64,000 nucleotides of DNA, from the NCBI GenBank assembly GCA_945787575.1, contig CALZKB010000003.1:37930-101929 (forward strand). Reading direction: 5' to 3'. The position numbers were made by a program, and so were the translations under genes. Positions within the stretch are counted from its first letter, which is position 1. Every line of letters starts with the position of its first letter. The notes beneath the pieces were generated by a model. It saw only the letters and a list, made by a program, of their open reading frames with translations. It was not told the DNA's origin and made no database searches. Source of the stretch: Thermoanaerobaculia bacterium (GTDB lineage: Bacteria; Acidobacteriota; Thermoanaerobaculia; Multivoradales; JAHEKO01). Below are positions 27,508-35,990 of this stretch, piece by piece.

Positions 27508-30144
27508 ATGAACGCGCACCTCATCGGCGCGACCTTGCTGGTCGCAGTCGCCTTCGCCGTCCCGAGCCGATCCCAGGACGAGGTCCCCAAGCGTGCCTAC
27601 CAGACGGCGCGCGTTCGAGGCGCGCCACCGGTCGTCGACGGGCGGCTCGATGATCCGGTCTGGGAAACCGTCGAGTGGTCGGGCGGCTTCGTTCAGCGTG
27701 ATCCCACCGACGGCATCGACCCGAGCCACCAATCGCGGTTCAAGGTCGTCTACGACGACCACGCCCTCTACTTCGCGTTCTACCTCGAAGACGATCCGAC
27801 CAAGGTGACCAAGCAGCTCGCCCGACGCGACTGGTTTCCGGGAGATTGGGTCGAGGTCAACATCGACAGCTTCAGCGACCGCCGGACCGCCTTCTCCTTC
27901 ACCCTCAGTCTCTCCGGCACCCGCGGCGACGAGTTCATCTCGAACGACGGCAACAACTGGGACACCAGCTGGGATCCGGTGTGGACCGGTGCGGCCGAGA
28001 TCAACGGTGAGGGATGGACGGCCGAGACCCGCATTCCGTTGAGCCAGCTTCGTTTCAGTGCCGCCGAGGAGCAGGTGTGGGGACTCCAGGTCACGCGCCG
28101 CCTCTACCGGCTCGAGGAGCGCTCGACGTGGCAGCGCATCCCGAAGGACCGCACCGGTTGGGTGAGCAACTTCGGGGAGCTGCGCGGACTGCGCGATCTA
28201 CAGCCGAAACGGCGGATCGAGCTGCTGCCCTACGCCGTGACCTCGACCGAGCGCTTCGAGACCGAGGAGGGCAATCCCTTCCGCGACGGCGAGAACAACG
28301 AGCTCGACGGAGGCCTCGACGGCAAGATAGGGCTGACCAACAACTTGACCCTCGACTTCACGGTCAATCCCGACTTCGGTCAGGTCGAGGCCGATCCCTC
28401 ACAGGTCAACCTCACCGCCTTCGAGACCTTCTTCTCGGAGCGGCGCCCGTTCTTCATCGAGGGCAAGAACATCTTCGACCTGCGGCTGGCACCGGCGGTC
28501 ACCGGCGGCGACTTCGCACGGGACATGCTTTTCTACTCACGACGCATCGGCCGGTCACCTTCACACGATCCGGACCTCGACGACGACGCGTTCGCCGATG
28601 TTCCCGAGAACACGACCATCCTCGGTGCGTTCAAGCTCTCGGGCAAGACCGCCTCCGGCTTGTCGATCGGCCTGCTCGAGAGCTTCACGCCGAAAGAAGA
28701 GGCCACCGTCGACCTCGACGGTGAGCGCAGCAGGCTCACCGTCGAGCCGCCGACCAACTACTTCGTCGGCAGGCTACAGCAGGATTTCCGGGAGGGCGAC
28801 GTTCTCGTCGGGGGCATGCTGACCACCGTCAATCGCGACCTCGAGCCACACCTCTCAGAGCTGCGGGACTCCGCCTACTCCGCCGGCCTCGACTTCAGCG
28901 CTTACCTCCACGACCGCGACTACCGCTTCGAGGCATCCGTCTTCGCCAGCGAGATCCAAGGCAGCGAGGAGTCCATTCTGGAGGCTCAGGAGTCCTCGGC
29001 GCGCTACTACCAGCGCCCCGACAATGACGCCGCCTCGCTCGACCTCACCCGCACCTCGCTGTCCGGCCACGCCGGCTCCCTGCGGTTCGAGCGCACCGGC
29101 AACTCCGACCTGCGCTTCCAGACCGGCGTCGCCTGGCGCTCACCCGGTTTCGAGATCAACGACCTGGGCTTCATGCGCAGCGCCAACGAGATCAACCAGT
29201 TCACCTGGGTCGGCTGGCGCAAGCAGGACCCGTTCAGCATCTTCGACCATCTCTTCATCAACGGCAACCAATGGCTCGACTGGGACTACGCCGGAAACTT
29301 CCTCGGCGCCCAGTTCAACGTCAACGGCAACGCGCGGTTCCGCAACAAGTACGGCGCCGGCTTCGGCGTCACCCGGCGCGAGGGCCGGATCTCCAACACC
29401 GAGCTGCGTGGCGGACCGGCGTCCAAGTGGCCGGGGCAGTGGAGCTGGAACTTCTGGGTCGATACCGACCAGCGGCGCAAGGTGAGCGGCGGCGTCGGCG
29501 CCTGGGGAGCCGCGGGCGACGAAGAGAGCCGTAACGCGCAGGAGGCGTGGGCCCGAATCGTCTATCGACCGACGGACGCCCTCCGCCTCTCCTTGCGTGC
29601 CTCCGAGGAGCGCGATCGACCCTTGATGCAGTACGTCGACACCCTCGACTTCGCTTCCATCGACCGCTTCATCTTCGGTCGCCTCGATCAAGACACCATG
29701 GCGCTGACCGCGCGCATCGACTACTCGATCACCCCCAACCTGACCGTTCAGTACTACGGTCAGCCCTTCATCTCGACCGGCCGCTACGACCAGCTCAAGC
29801 GCATCACCCAGCCGCTAGCCGCTATGTTTCGCGACCGTTTCGAGAACTTCACCGCTGACCAGATCGTCCTCGACGAAGAGAGCTACAGTGTCGACGAGGA
29901 CCTCGACGGAACCGTCGACTACACTCTCGACAATCCCGACTTCGACTTCCGCGACTTCAACTCGAACCTCGTCTTGCGTTGGGAGTACCGCCCCGGATCG
30001 GCCCTCTTCCTGGTCTGGAACCAGATGCGCTCCAGCGAGTCGTTGCTCGACGATCGCGCCTTCGGCAGCGGCTTGAGCGAGCTCTTCGACTCGCCCGTCG
30101 AAGACGTCGTGCTCATCAAGTTCAGCAAGTGGCTCTCGCCCTGA
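27508..30144 (+). CDS. DUF5916-type protein with N-terminal carbohydrate-binding family 9-like domain
   Basis: PPVVDGRLDDPVWETVEWSGGFVQRDP; TVNPDFGQVEADPSQVNLTAFETFFSERRPFFIEGKNIF; beta-barrel-like C-terminal half. Confidence 0.88.
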   Translation: MNAHLIGATLLVAVAFAVPSRSQDEVPKRAYQTARVRGAPPVVDGRLDDPVWETVEWSGGFVQRDPTDGIDPSHQSRFKVVYDDHALYFAFYLEDDPTKVTKQLARRDWFPGDWVEVNIDSFSDRRTAFSFTLSLSGTRGDEFISNDGNNWDTSWDPVWTGAAEINGEGWTAETRIPLSQLRFSAAEEQVWGLQVTRRLYRLEERSTWQRIPKDRTGWVSNFGELRGLRDLQPKRRIELLPYAVTSTERFETEEGNPFRDGENNELDGGLDGKIGLTNNLTLDFTVNPDFGQVEADPSQVNLTAFETFFSERRPFFIEGKNIFDLRLAPAVTGGDFARDMLFYSRRIGRSPSHDPDLDDDAFADVPENTTILGAFKLSGKTASGLSIGLLESFTPKEEATVDLDGERSRLTVEPPTNYFVGRLQQDFREGDVLVGGMLTTVNRDLEPHLSELRDSAYSAGLDFSAYLHDRDYRFEASVFASEIQGSEESILEAQESSARYYQRPDNDAASLDLTRTSLSGHAGSLRFERTGNSDLRFQTGVAWRSPGFEINDLGFMRSANEINQFTWVGWRKQDPFSIFDHLFINGNQWLDWDYAGNFLGAQFNVNGNARFRNKYGAGFGVTRREGRISNTELRGGPASKWPGQWSWNFWVDTDQRRKVSGGVGAWGAAGDEESRNAQEAWARIVYRPTDALRLSLRASEERDRPLMQYVDTLDFASIDRFIFGRLDQDTMALTARIDYSITPNLTVQYYGQPFISTGRYDQLKRITQPLAAMFRDRFENFTADQIVLDEESYSVDEDLDGTVDYTLDNPDFDFRDFNSNLVLRWEYRPGSALFLVWNQMRSSESLLDDRAFGSGLSELFDSPVEDVVLIKFSKWLSP

Positions 30145-30237
30145 GGCGACAGAGTCGCTCTCCAGGAGACGCTGGGAGACTCGCTTGAGTCTCGAGTGTC
30201 GCGGCGTCGAGCTGAAGAGACTCCTCAGGATGGCAAG

Positions 30238-30266
30238 TTGACACCTGTGCGCTATAGTGCTATGGT
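30238..30266 (+). promoter_or_regulatory. sigma70-type promoter with palindrome in the spacer, upstream of the GntR-SpoIIE gene
   Basis: TTGACA-17 nt-TATGGT; spacer contains GCGCTATAGTGC (30249-30260), a near-palindrome. Confidence 0.65.
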
Positions 30267-30301
30267 CTTCTATATCACCAGGGTCCGGGAAGTCATCTTC
30301 C

Positions 30302-31348
30302 ATGAACGTCCACCTCAACCCGAGCTCCACGAAGCCCATCTACCGGCAGATCGAGGGCCAGATCGAGCAGGACATCGAGGCTCGGCGCCTGCGAACAGGG
30401 GACTTGTTGACGCCGATCAGCCGACTCTCCGAGGCGTTGGCGACTTCGCCGGCGGCCGTGCGCAAGGCTTACGAAGCTCTGACTGCCCGAGGTCTGTGCC
30501 GTCGCGAGGGGAAGGCGAGCTACCGCGTCGCCCACGAGGACGGTAAGGCAGAAGCCTGGGAGCGGCCCTCCGAGGATCTGCTCGCTCACCACGTGCTCCT
30601 CCGCGAGCTGCAGCTCGCCCGCGCGGTTCAGACCCGGCTGCTGCCGCCCGCGCTCATCCGGAGCTCGACCTCGACGATCGTCTCCCGGAGCCTGCCGGCA
30701 GCCGTCGTTTCGGGCGATTTTCACGAGGTGGTTCTCGAGCCCGACGGCCGCCTGGCGCTGGCGGTCGGCGACGTCGCTGGCAAGGGGCTCGCCGCCAGCC
30801 TGATCATGGCGTCGGTCAAGGCCGCGCTGCCCTTCGTGGCCGCCGGGAGGACTGCCGCGGAGACGGTGGGCGAGCTGAATCGAAGGCTGTGCGGAGAGCT
30901 CGCGCGGCGCGAGTTCGTCGCTCTGGTCCTGGCCCGCTACGAGCCCGAAGCGGGCACCATCGAGCTGTGCAACGCTGGGCTGCCCGATCCGCTGCTGCTG
31001 ACCCGCGACGGCGGAGTGCACCCCGCGGAGGTTCGCGCCCCTCGGCTACCGCTGGGTGTCCGCGAAGGACTCGCTTATCGCAGTCTCACGCTCTCCGTGG
31101 CGCCCGGAGATCGGCTGCTGTTCTACTCCGACGGCATACCGGAGGCGCGAACGGCCGGCGGCGAGCCTCTCGGTTACGAGACGTTCGAGGCTCTGGTCAG
31201 AGATCACGCCCGCCGCGACGGCGAACCGAGCGACGCGTGGCTCGATCGCCTCCTCGAGCTCGTTCGGCAAGCGACGGTGGAGGAACGGCAAGACGATCAG
31301 ACGGCGGTGCTGCTGGAATGCGGCTCGCCGGGGCCAAGCCGAGGCTGA
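30302..31348 (+). CDS. GntR-type winged-helix fused to SpoIIE/PP2C phosphatase domain
   Basis: N: KPIYRQIEGQIEQDIEARRLRTGDLLTPISRLSEALATSPAAVRKAYEALTARGL; C: VSGDFHEVV, LAVGDVAGKGLAASLIMA, LLFYSDGIPEA, RQDDQTAVLLE. Confidence 0.88.
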   Translation: MNVHLNPSSTKPIYRQIEGQIEQDIEARRLRTGDLLTPISRLSEALATSPAAVRKAYEALTARGLCRREGKASYRVAHEDGKAEAWERPSEDLLAHHVLLRELQLARAVQTRLLPPALIRSSTSTIVSRSLPAAVVSGDFHEVVLEPDGRLALAVGDVAGKGLAASLIMASVKAALPFVAAGRTAAETVGELNRRLCGELARREFVALVLARYEPEAGTIELCNAGLPDPLLLTRDGGVHPAEVRAPRLPLGVREGLAYRSLTLSVAPGDRLLFYSDGIPEARTAGGEPLGYETFEALVRDHARRDGEPSDAWLDRLLELVRQATVEERQDDQTAVLLECGSPGPSRG

Positions 31349-31352
31349 GCGC

Positions 31353-31805
31353 ATGCAGATCCACATCACTTCGGCCAGCGACCTGCCGATCTACCGTCAG
31401 ATCATGCGTCAGATCGTCGACGCCGTTGCTGGCGACCGTCTGCGGCCCGGCGACAAGCTCACCTCGCAACGTGAGCTCGCCGAGCAGCTCGTCGTTTCGC
31501 CGCTCACGGTCAAGAAGGCCTACGACGAGCTGGAGCGTGAGGGGCTCATCCAAACCCAAAGGGGTCGCGGTACGTTCGTGGCCGCGCGGGCCACGGCGGT
31601 CGATCCCGCCGCTCAGCGGCAACGGCTGCGCGAGATGGTGCGCCGGCTGCTGTCGCGCGCGCACCTCGGCGGTCTCGATTTCACTTCGGTGTTGGCGCTG
31701 GCCCACGAAGTCCACGCCGAGCTCGAGGCCGAGCGTGCCGCCGAAGGGGGCTCTGACAACGACGAGAGCGGCTCCACGCCGCGGGAAAGCGAGAGCGAAT
31801 CATGA
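31353..31805 (+). CDS. GntR family transcriptional regulator, YtrA-like
   Basis: LPIYRQIMRQIVDAVAGDRLRPGDKLTSQRELAEQLVVSPLTVKKAYDELEREGLIQTQRGRGTFVA; short C-terminus. Confidence 0.9.
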   Translation: MQIHITSASDLPIYRQIMRQIVDAVAGDRLRPGDKLTSQRELAEQLVVSPLTVKKAYDELEREGLIQTQRGRGTFVAARATAVDPAAQRQRLREMVRRLLSRAHLGGLDFTSVLALAHEVHAELEAERAAEGGSDNDESGSTPRESESES

Positions 31806-32707
31806 GCGTCGTCGACTTCCATCGGATCCACCACGCCTACGAGCGCGGCAACCAGGTGCTTCGCGACGTCAGCTTCACGGTCGAGCGCAGGCAGGTCCTC
31901 GGGCTACTCGGGAAGAACGGCGCCGGCAAGACCACCCTGCTGCGTCTCGCCATGGGCCTGCTGAAGGCGCAGGAGGGCGAGGTGCGACTCCTGGGTCTCG
32001 ACCCTCGCGAGCGTCCGCTCGAGGTCAAACTCCGGGTCGGCTACGTCTCCGAGGACCAGATCTTGCCGCCGGCCTTGCGGGTGCGCCAGGTGCTCGACTT
32101 CCATCGGGGGGTCTTCCCGACCTGGGACGAGGAGGTGGCTCGCCGCCTCGGCGAGCGCTTCGAGATCCCTAGCGAGGCGAAGATCAAGACTCTGAGCAGG
32201 GGGCAGGTGCGGCAGGTGGCGCTGCTGTGCGCCATCGCCCATCGGCCCGAGCTGCTCATCCTCGACGAGCCGGCCGGAGGCCTCGACCCGGCCGCCAGGC
32301 GGGAGTTTCTGGAGACCTCCATCCAGCTCCTCAACGAGGCGGGCTCGACGATCCTCTTCTCCTCCCATTACATGTCCGACGTCGAGCGCCTGGCCGACCG
32401 CATCGTCATGCTCCACGATGGCGGCGTGCTGGTCGACAGCGAGCTCGACGAGCTGCGAGAGAGCTACTCGTTGGCGATGGTGCCCGCCGGCCCGGAAACC
32501 TCGCCGGAGCGACTGCGGGCGCTCGCCGGCTGCACCAGCGTCCGCCGCCGAGGGGACTCACTGCATCTCGTCTTCGAGCTCGAGCCTCAGGCCGCCGAGT
32601 CCCTGCTCGAGCGCGAGCTCGGAATCGCGAACAGCCGCTGCTCCGCATTGGCGCTCGAGGAGATGTTCATCGAACTCGTCGGGGGTCAGGCTCCGGAGTC
32701 ATCCTAG
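31802..32707 (+). CDS. ABC transporter ATP-binding protein
   Basis: LGLLGKNGAGKTTLLRLAMGLL, LSRGQVRQVALLCAIAHRPELLILDEPAGGLDP; ATGA overlap with the GntR gene. Confidence 0.95.
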   Translation: MSVVDFHRIHHAYERGNQVLRDVSFTVERRQVLGLLGKNGAGKTTLLRLAMGLLKAQEGEVRLLGLDPRERPLEVKLRVGYVSEDQILPPALRVRQVLDFHRGVFPTWDEEVARRLGERFEIPSEAKIKTLSRGQVRQVALLCAIAHRPELLILDEPAGGLDPAARREFLETSIQLLNEAGSTILFSSHYMSDVERLADRIVMLHDGGVLVDSELDELRESYSLAMVPAGPETSPERLRALAGCTSVRRRGDSLHLVFELEPQAAESLLERELGIANSRCSALALEEMFIELVGGQAPESS

Positions 32708-32716
32708 GACACGCCC

Positions 32717-34576
32717 ATGATGAACGCCGCACGAGCCGATTCCATTCTTTACCGAGCCGTGAGTCGCTCGTGGTCGAGCTGGCTCCCGCTGCTGCTACTG
32801 GCCACCGGACTCAACACCAGCCTGCTCTTCGGATGGATCACCGCCGCCGCGGCCCGCGGACAGAGCTCGGCGGTACCACCCGCGCACCTCGGGCTGCTCT
32901 TCTGGAGCGGCTTGGCGCTCTACCTGATTCTCGGCTACGAGAGGAGGCGCTGTGACCGGCTCGAGCTGACCCTGCCGTTGCCGGCGCACCGCCTCTGGCT
33001 CGGCCATCTGGCCGCGGTCTACAGCGCCGGACTGGCGTTCCTCGGCGTGGGCCTTGGAGGAGGCTGGCTGATGGCGCGCGTCGCGGTCCGTCTCCAACCT
33101 TCGCTCGAAGCGTCGTTGACGCTGCGACGTTTGGTTCCTCTCCTGCTGGCGAGCTTGTTGCTCGCGGTCGCCCTCTTCGAGCGCGACGACCCGCCCCAAC
33201 ATCGGATCCGCGGTGGCTTCGCCGGTCTCCTCCGGCGGTTGCTCGTCGTCGTCGCCATCGGAGCGGTCGTCTGGGTGCTGAGCGGTCGGCCGATCGCCTG
33301 GTCTCTTCTCTTGGCAGGGCTGGCGGCGGTCTCGTTGGTCAACACCTACCGCTCGCTTCCCGGCTCCTTTCTCTTGCTGCCGGAGCGGCCGGTAAGGAGA
33401 CCGGTGAGAGGTCGGACCGGCGCGCTTGCCGCGCCTTCCGCCGCCGGCTCCGCACCGCGGTCGGCACCCGGCAAGCTCCGCTGGCGACTGCTGGTGCGGA
33501 TCCTCTACGACTTTCCGCCGTGGGGCCCGGTGACCGCCTGGGTCGAGTTGCTCGCGGCGATCTTCATCGGCGCACTCTTCGGCGGGCTGTTCGAGCTCTT
33601 TCTGGTTCCCGAGACCGAGGGCATGCGATTCACGCAGCTGCCTCTCGTCGTCTACATGCTGGTGGTGCTCTTCGCGCCTCTTACCACCCAAATGAGCTCT
33701 CTCGATCCGCTGCCGATCTCTCGCCGAGTCCTGTTCGCCTCCGTCATTGTGCCGAGCTTGCTGGCGATGGTCGCGGGTTACGCGACGGTGCGACTCATCG
33801 TCGCCACCCGTCCGGCCACACCGCTCGTCGAATACCGCATCGAAGAGCCCCACGCCTGGGTCGGCGTCCAAGAGGCCTTGATGAGCGCCACCCGAACCGG
33901 CCCCCCGATTCTCGAATCACCGTGGGGCGAGACCCACACGGCATGGCACCGCCCGCTGTTCAAGGGTGGTGAGCTTGTCCTCTACTCACCCTATAGCACC
34001 ACCGAAGAGACCTCCGCGCGCTTCGAGGCCCTGATGCTCAGTCGCGCGATCGCGGCGGGCTACGGTCTCCAGATGCCGTGGGAAGAAGCCCTGGAGCGCT
34101 ATTTCGAAGTCGACGGTGACAAGATCGTCGGCCTCAAGCACGAAGGGGTGACAGGGCACGAGTTGTTCGCCGGTGTCGAGCCCAGGTCGCGAGGGCCGAT
34201 CTCGGTTATCGCGCTGACCATGGCGATCGTCCCCTTCTTCCTTCTCCTCGCCCTGTTCTTGAGGACCTTCCGCGCTACCGTGTCAGACCGCCGGCGCCGG
34301 GCGTTCTACTGGAGCTTCCTCGCCGCCCTCTTAATCGTGATGATCGGAGGCTTCACGTTCCAGGTCGCCGGGTGGTTCAACCAGCGCGTCGGCTGGGCAA
34401 TCCTCGAGAGCCTCGCTTTTCGCTGGGGCCAGAGTCCGACGGCGATGGTTCTTACCTGGCTTCTGTGCTGCCTGGGCATGGTCGCCGCCTACTGGCTGGC
34501 TCAGCGCGCCTTCCAGAGAATCGAGCTGCCCGCCACACCCACGAAGTTCACCTTGGTCGACTTCGCCAAGGAGTAG
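32717..34576 (+). CDS. ABC-2-like membrane permease
   Basis: 619 aa with multiple TM segments, immediately downstream of the ATPase. Confidence 0.8.
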   Translation: MMNAARADSILYRAVSRSWSSWLPLLLLATGLNTSLLFGWITAAAARGQSSAVPPAHLGLLFWSGLALYLILGYERRRCDRLELTLPLPAHRLWLGHLAAVYSAGLAFLGVGLGGGWLMARVAVRLQPSLEASLTLRRLVPLLLASLLLAVALFERDDPPQHRIRGGFAGLLRRLLVVVAIGAVVWVLSGRPIAWSLLLAGLAAVSLVNTYRSLPGSFLLLPERPVRRPVRGRTGALAAPSAAGSAPRSAPGKLRWRLLVRILYDFPPWGPVTAWVELLAAIFIGALFGGLFELFLVPETEGMRFTQLPLVVYMLVVLFAPLTTQMSSLDPLPISRRVLFASVIVPSLLAMVAGYATVRLIVATRPATPLVEYRIEEPHAWVGVQEALMSATRTGPPILESPWGETHTAWHRPLFKGGELVLYSPYSTTEETSARFEALMLSRAIAAGYGLQMPWEEALERYFEVDGDKIVGLKHEGVTGHELFAGVEPRSRGPISVIALTMAIVPFFLLLALFLRTFRATVSDRRRRAFYWSFLAALLIVMIGGFTFQVAGWFNQRVGWAILESLAFRWGQSPTAMVLTWLLCCLGMVAAYWLAQRAFQRIELPATPTKFTLVDFAKE

Positions 34577-34757
34577 TGGATCCTCCGGGTTGCGGACTCG
34601 ACCGGTGATCCGCCACTCACCGAAGGTGAGCTCAGTGGCAGAGGGCTCGTGCGCTCACCTCGGGGTCGAGACCATTACCTCGGAGAGAATTGATTCGATT
34701 CCCTCCCTACGGCACTCTGGACGCGGCTGTCAGGCCAACATCTCGAAAGGAGAACCG

Positions 34758-35093
34758 ATGTCACGAAGCTCGATCTACCTCTTGCTGGCGATGGCCGGGG
34801 CCGTGCTGCCCTGGTTCTTCTTCGCCGAGTTCTTCGCCGCCGAGGGAGCGAGCGGCAACTTCGTCGGCGCCTTGTTCGCCAACGGCGCGGCCGGGGGCTT
34901 CACCGCCGACTTGCTGATTTCGTCGCTGGTGTTCTGGATCTTTCTGTTTCCCACCGCTCGCCGGGCCGGAGTCGGTCACCCGTGGGTGTTCGTGGTGATC
35001 AATCTCTTGATCGGCTTGTCGTGCGCGCTGCCGTTGTTTCTCTGGCGGCTCGAGCGCGGCTCGCGTGCGACGCCGGAAACCGCAACGCCGTGA
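34758..35093 (+). CDS. DUF2834-like small membrane protein
   Basis: MSRSSIYLLLAMAGAVLPWFFFAEFFAAEG...ADLLISSLVFWIFLFPTARR...FLWRLE. Confidence 0.8.
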   Translation: MSRSSIYLLLAMAGAVLPWFFFAEFFAAEGASGNFVGALFANGAAGGFTADLLISSLVFWIFLFPTARRAGVGHPWVFVVINLLIGLSCALPLFLWRLERGSRATPETATP

Positions 35094-35410
35094 CCACGCC
35101 GGCGTCGACGCCCACCGCCGGCGGCTTCGGCACGGCCCTTCGGGGTTGGCGGCGCCACCGCAGGCTGTCACAGCTCGCTCTCTCCTTGGAGGCGGGGGTC
35201 TCTCCGCGGCATGTCTCCTTCCTCGAGACGGGGCGGTCGCGTCCGAGCCGGGCGGTCGAGGTCCGGCAAGGGGATGCAACCCTGCGCTGGCTGACCACTC
35301 TCATTACCTTCGGTGGAGCGCTCGATGTCGCGGTCGACGAGCTGGTGGTCGAGTGCTTCTTCCCAGCCGACGTGGAGACCGAGCGATTGATCGCGGCTTC
35401 AGCTCGCTGA
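35090..35410 (+). pseudogene. XRE/MmyB-like HTH regulator with internal deletion
   Basis: FGTALRGWRRHRRLSQLALSLEAGVSPRHVSFLETGRSRPSRA joined directly to GDATLRWLTTLITFGGALDVAVDELVVECFFPADVETERLI. Confidence 0.7.
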
Positions 35411-35584
35411 AGTCCGGTCGAGCCACGACGCATTCCCGAATCTTCGCCCGAGCGGGCGGGGTGAGACTCTCCGTGCAGCTGCTCGGCGCGAAGCAGCTGC
35501 ACTTCAGCGCGGGTCGCACCGGCCCCGGTTGGGGTAGAGTTGAGATCCGGCGCGGGCCGGGCTCTCGAGGAGGTGAGGAAAGCC

Positions 35585-35977
35585 GTGGGCTACACCTACC
35601 TGCCCCACACCGCGGATCTGCGGGCGCTTCTCGACGCCGCCGACGGCGACGGTCTGTACCAGACGGCGGTCGACCTGGTGCGCGAGACGGTAGTCGGCGA
35701 ATCGCCGGTCGCCGCTCGTGAGGAGCGCCGCTGGACGCCGATCGGCGACGACGCCGAGGAGCGCTTCTTCCGCTTCGTCCGCGAGCTCGTCTTTCTCTAC
35801 GACGTAGACGGCTTCCTACCGGCTTGGGTGCGCCGCGGAGAGTCGACCGTGATCGCCGGTGAGTGCTTTGCCGCCATGAGGCACACCAGCGAGCGCCAGA
35901 TCAAGGCGGTCACTCGCCACGGCTACCGCTTCTCCACCGACGGCCGGTGGCGGGCCGAGTTGATCTTCGATCTCTAG
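35585..35977 (+). CDS. archease
   Basis: VGYTYLPHTADLRALLDAADGDGLYQTAVDLV...ELVFLYDVDGFLP...IKAVTRHGYRF...ELIFDL. Confidence 0.85.
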   Translation: MGYTYLPHTADLRALLDAADGDGLYQTAVDLVRETVVGESPVAAREERRWTPIGDDAEERFFRFVRELVFLYDVDGFLPAWVRRGESTVIAGECFAAMRHTSERQIKAVTRHGYRFSTDGRWRAELIFDL

Positions 35978-35990
35978 AGGGCGAGCAGCC

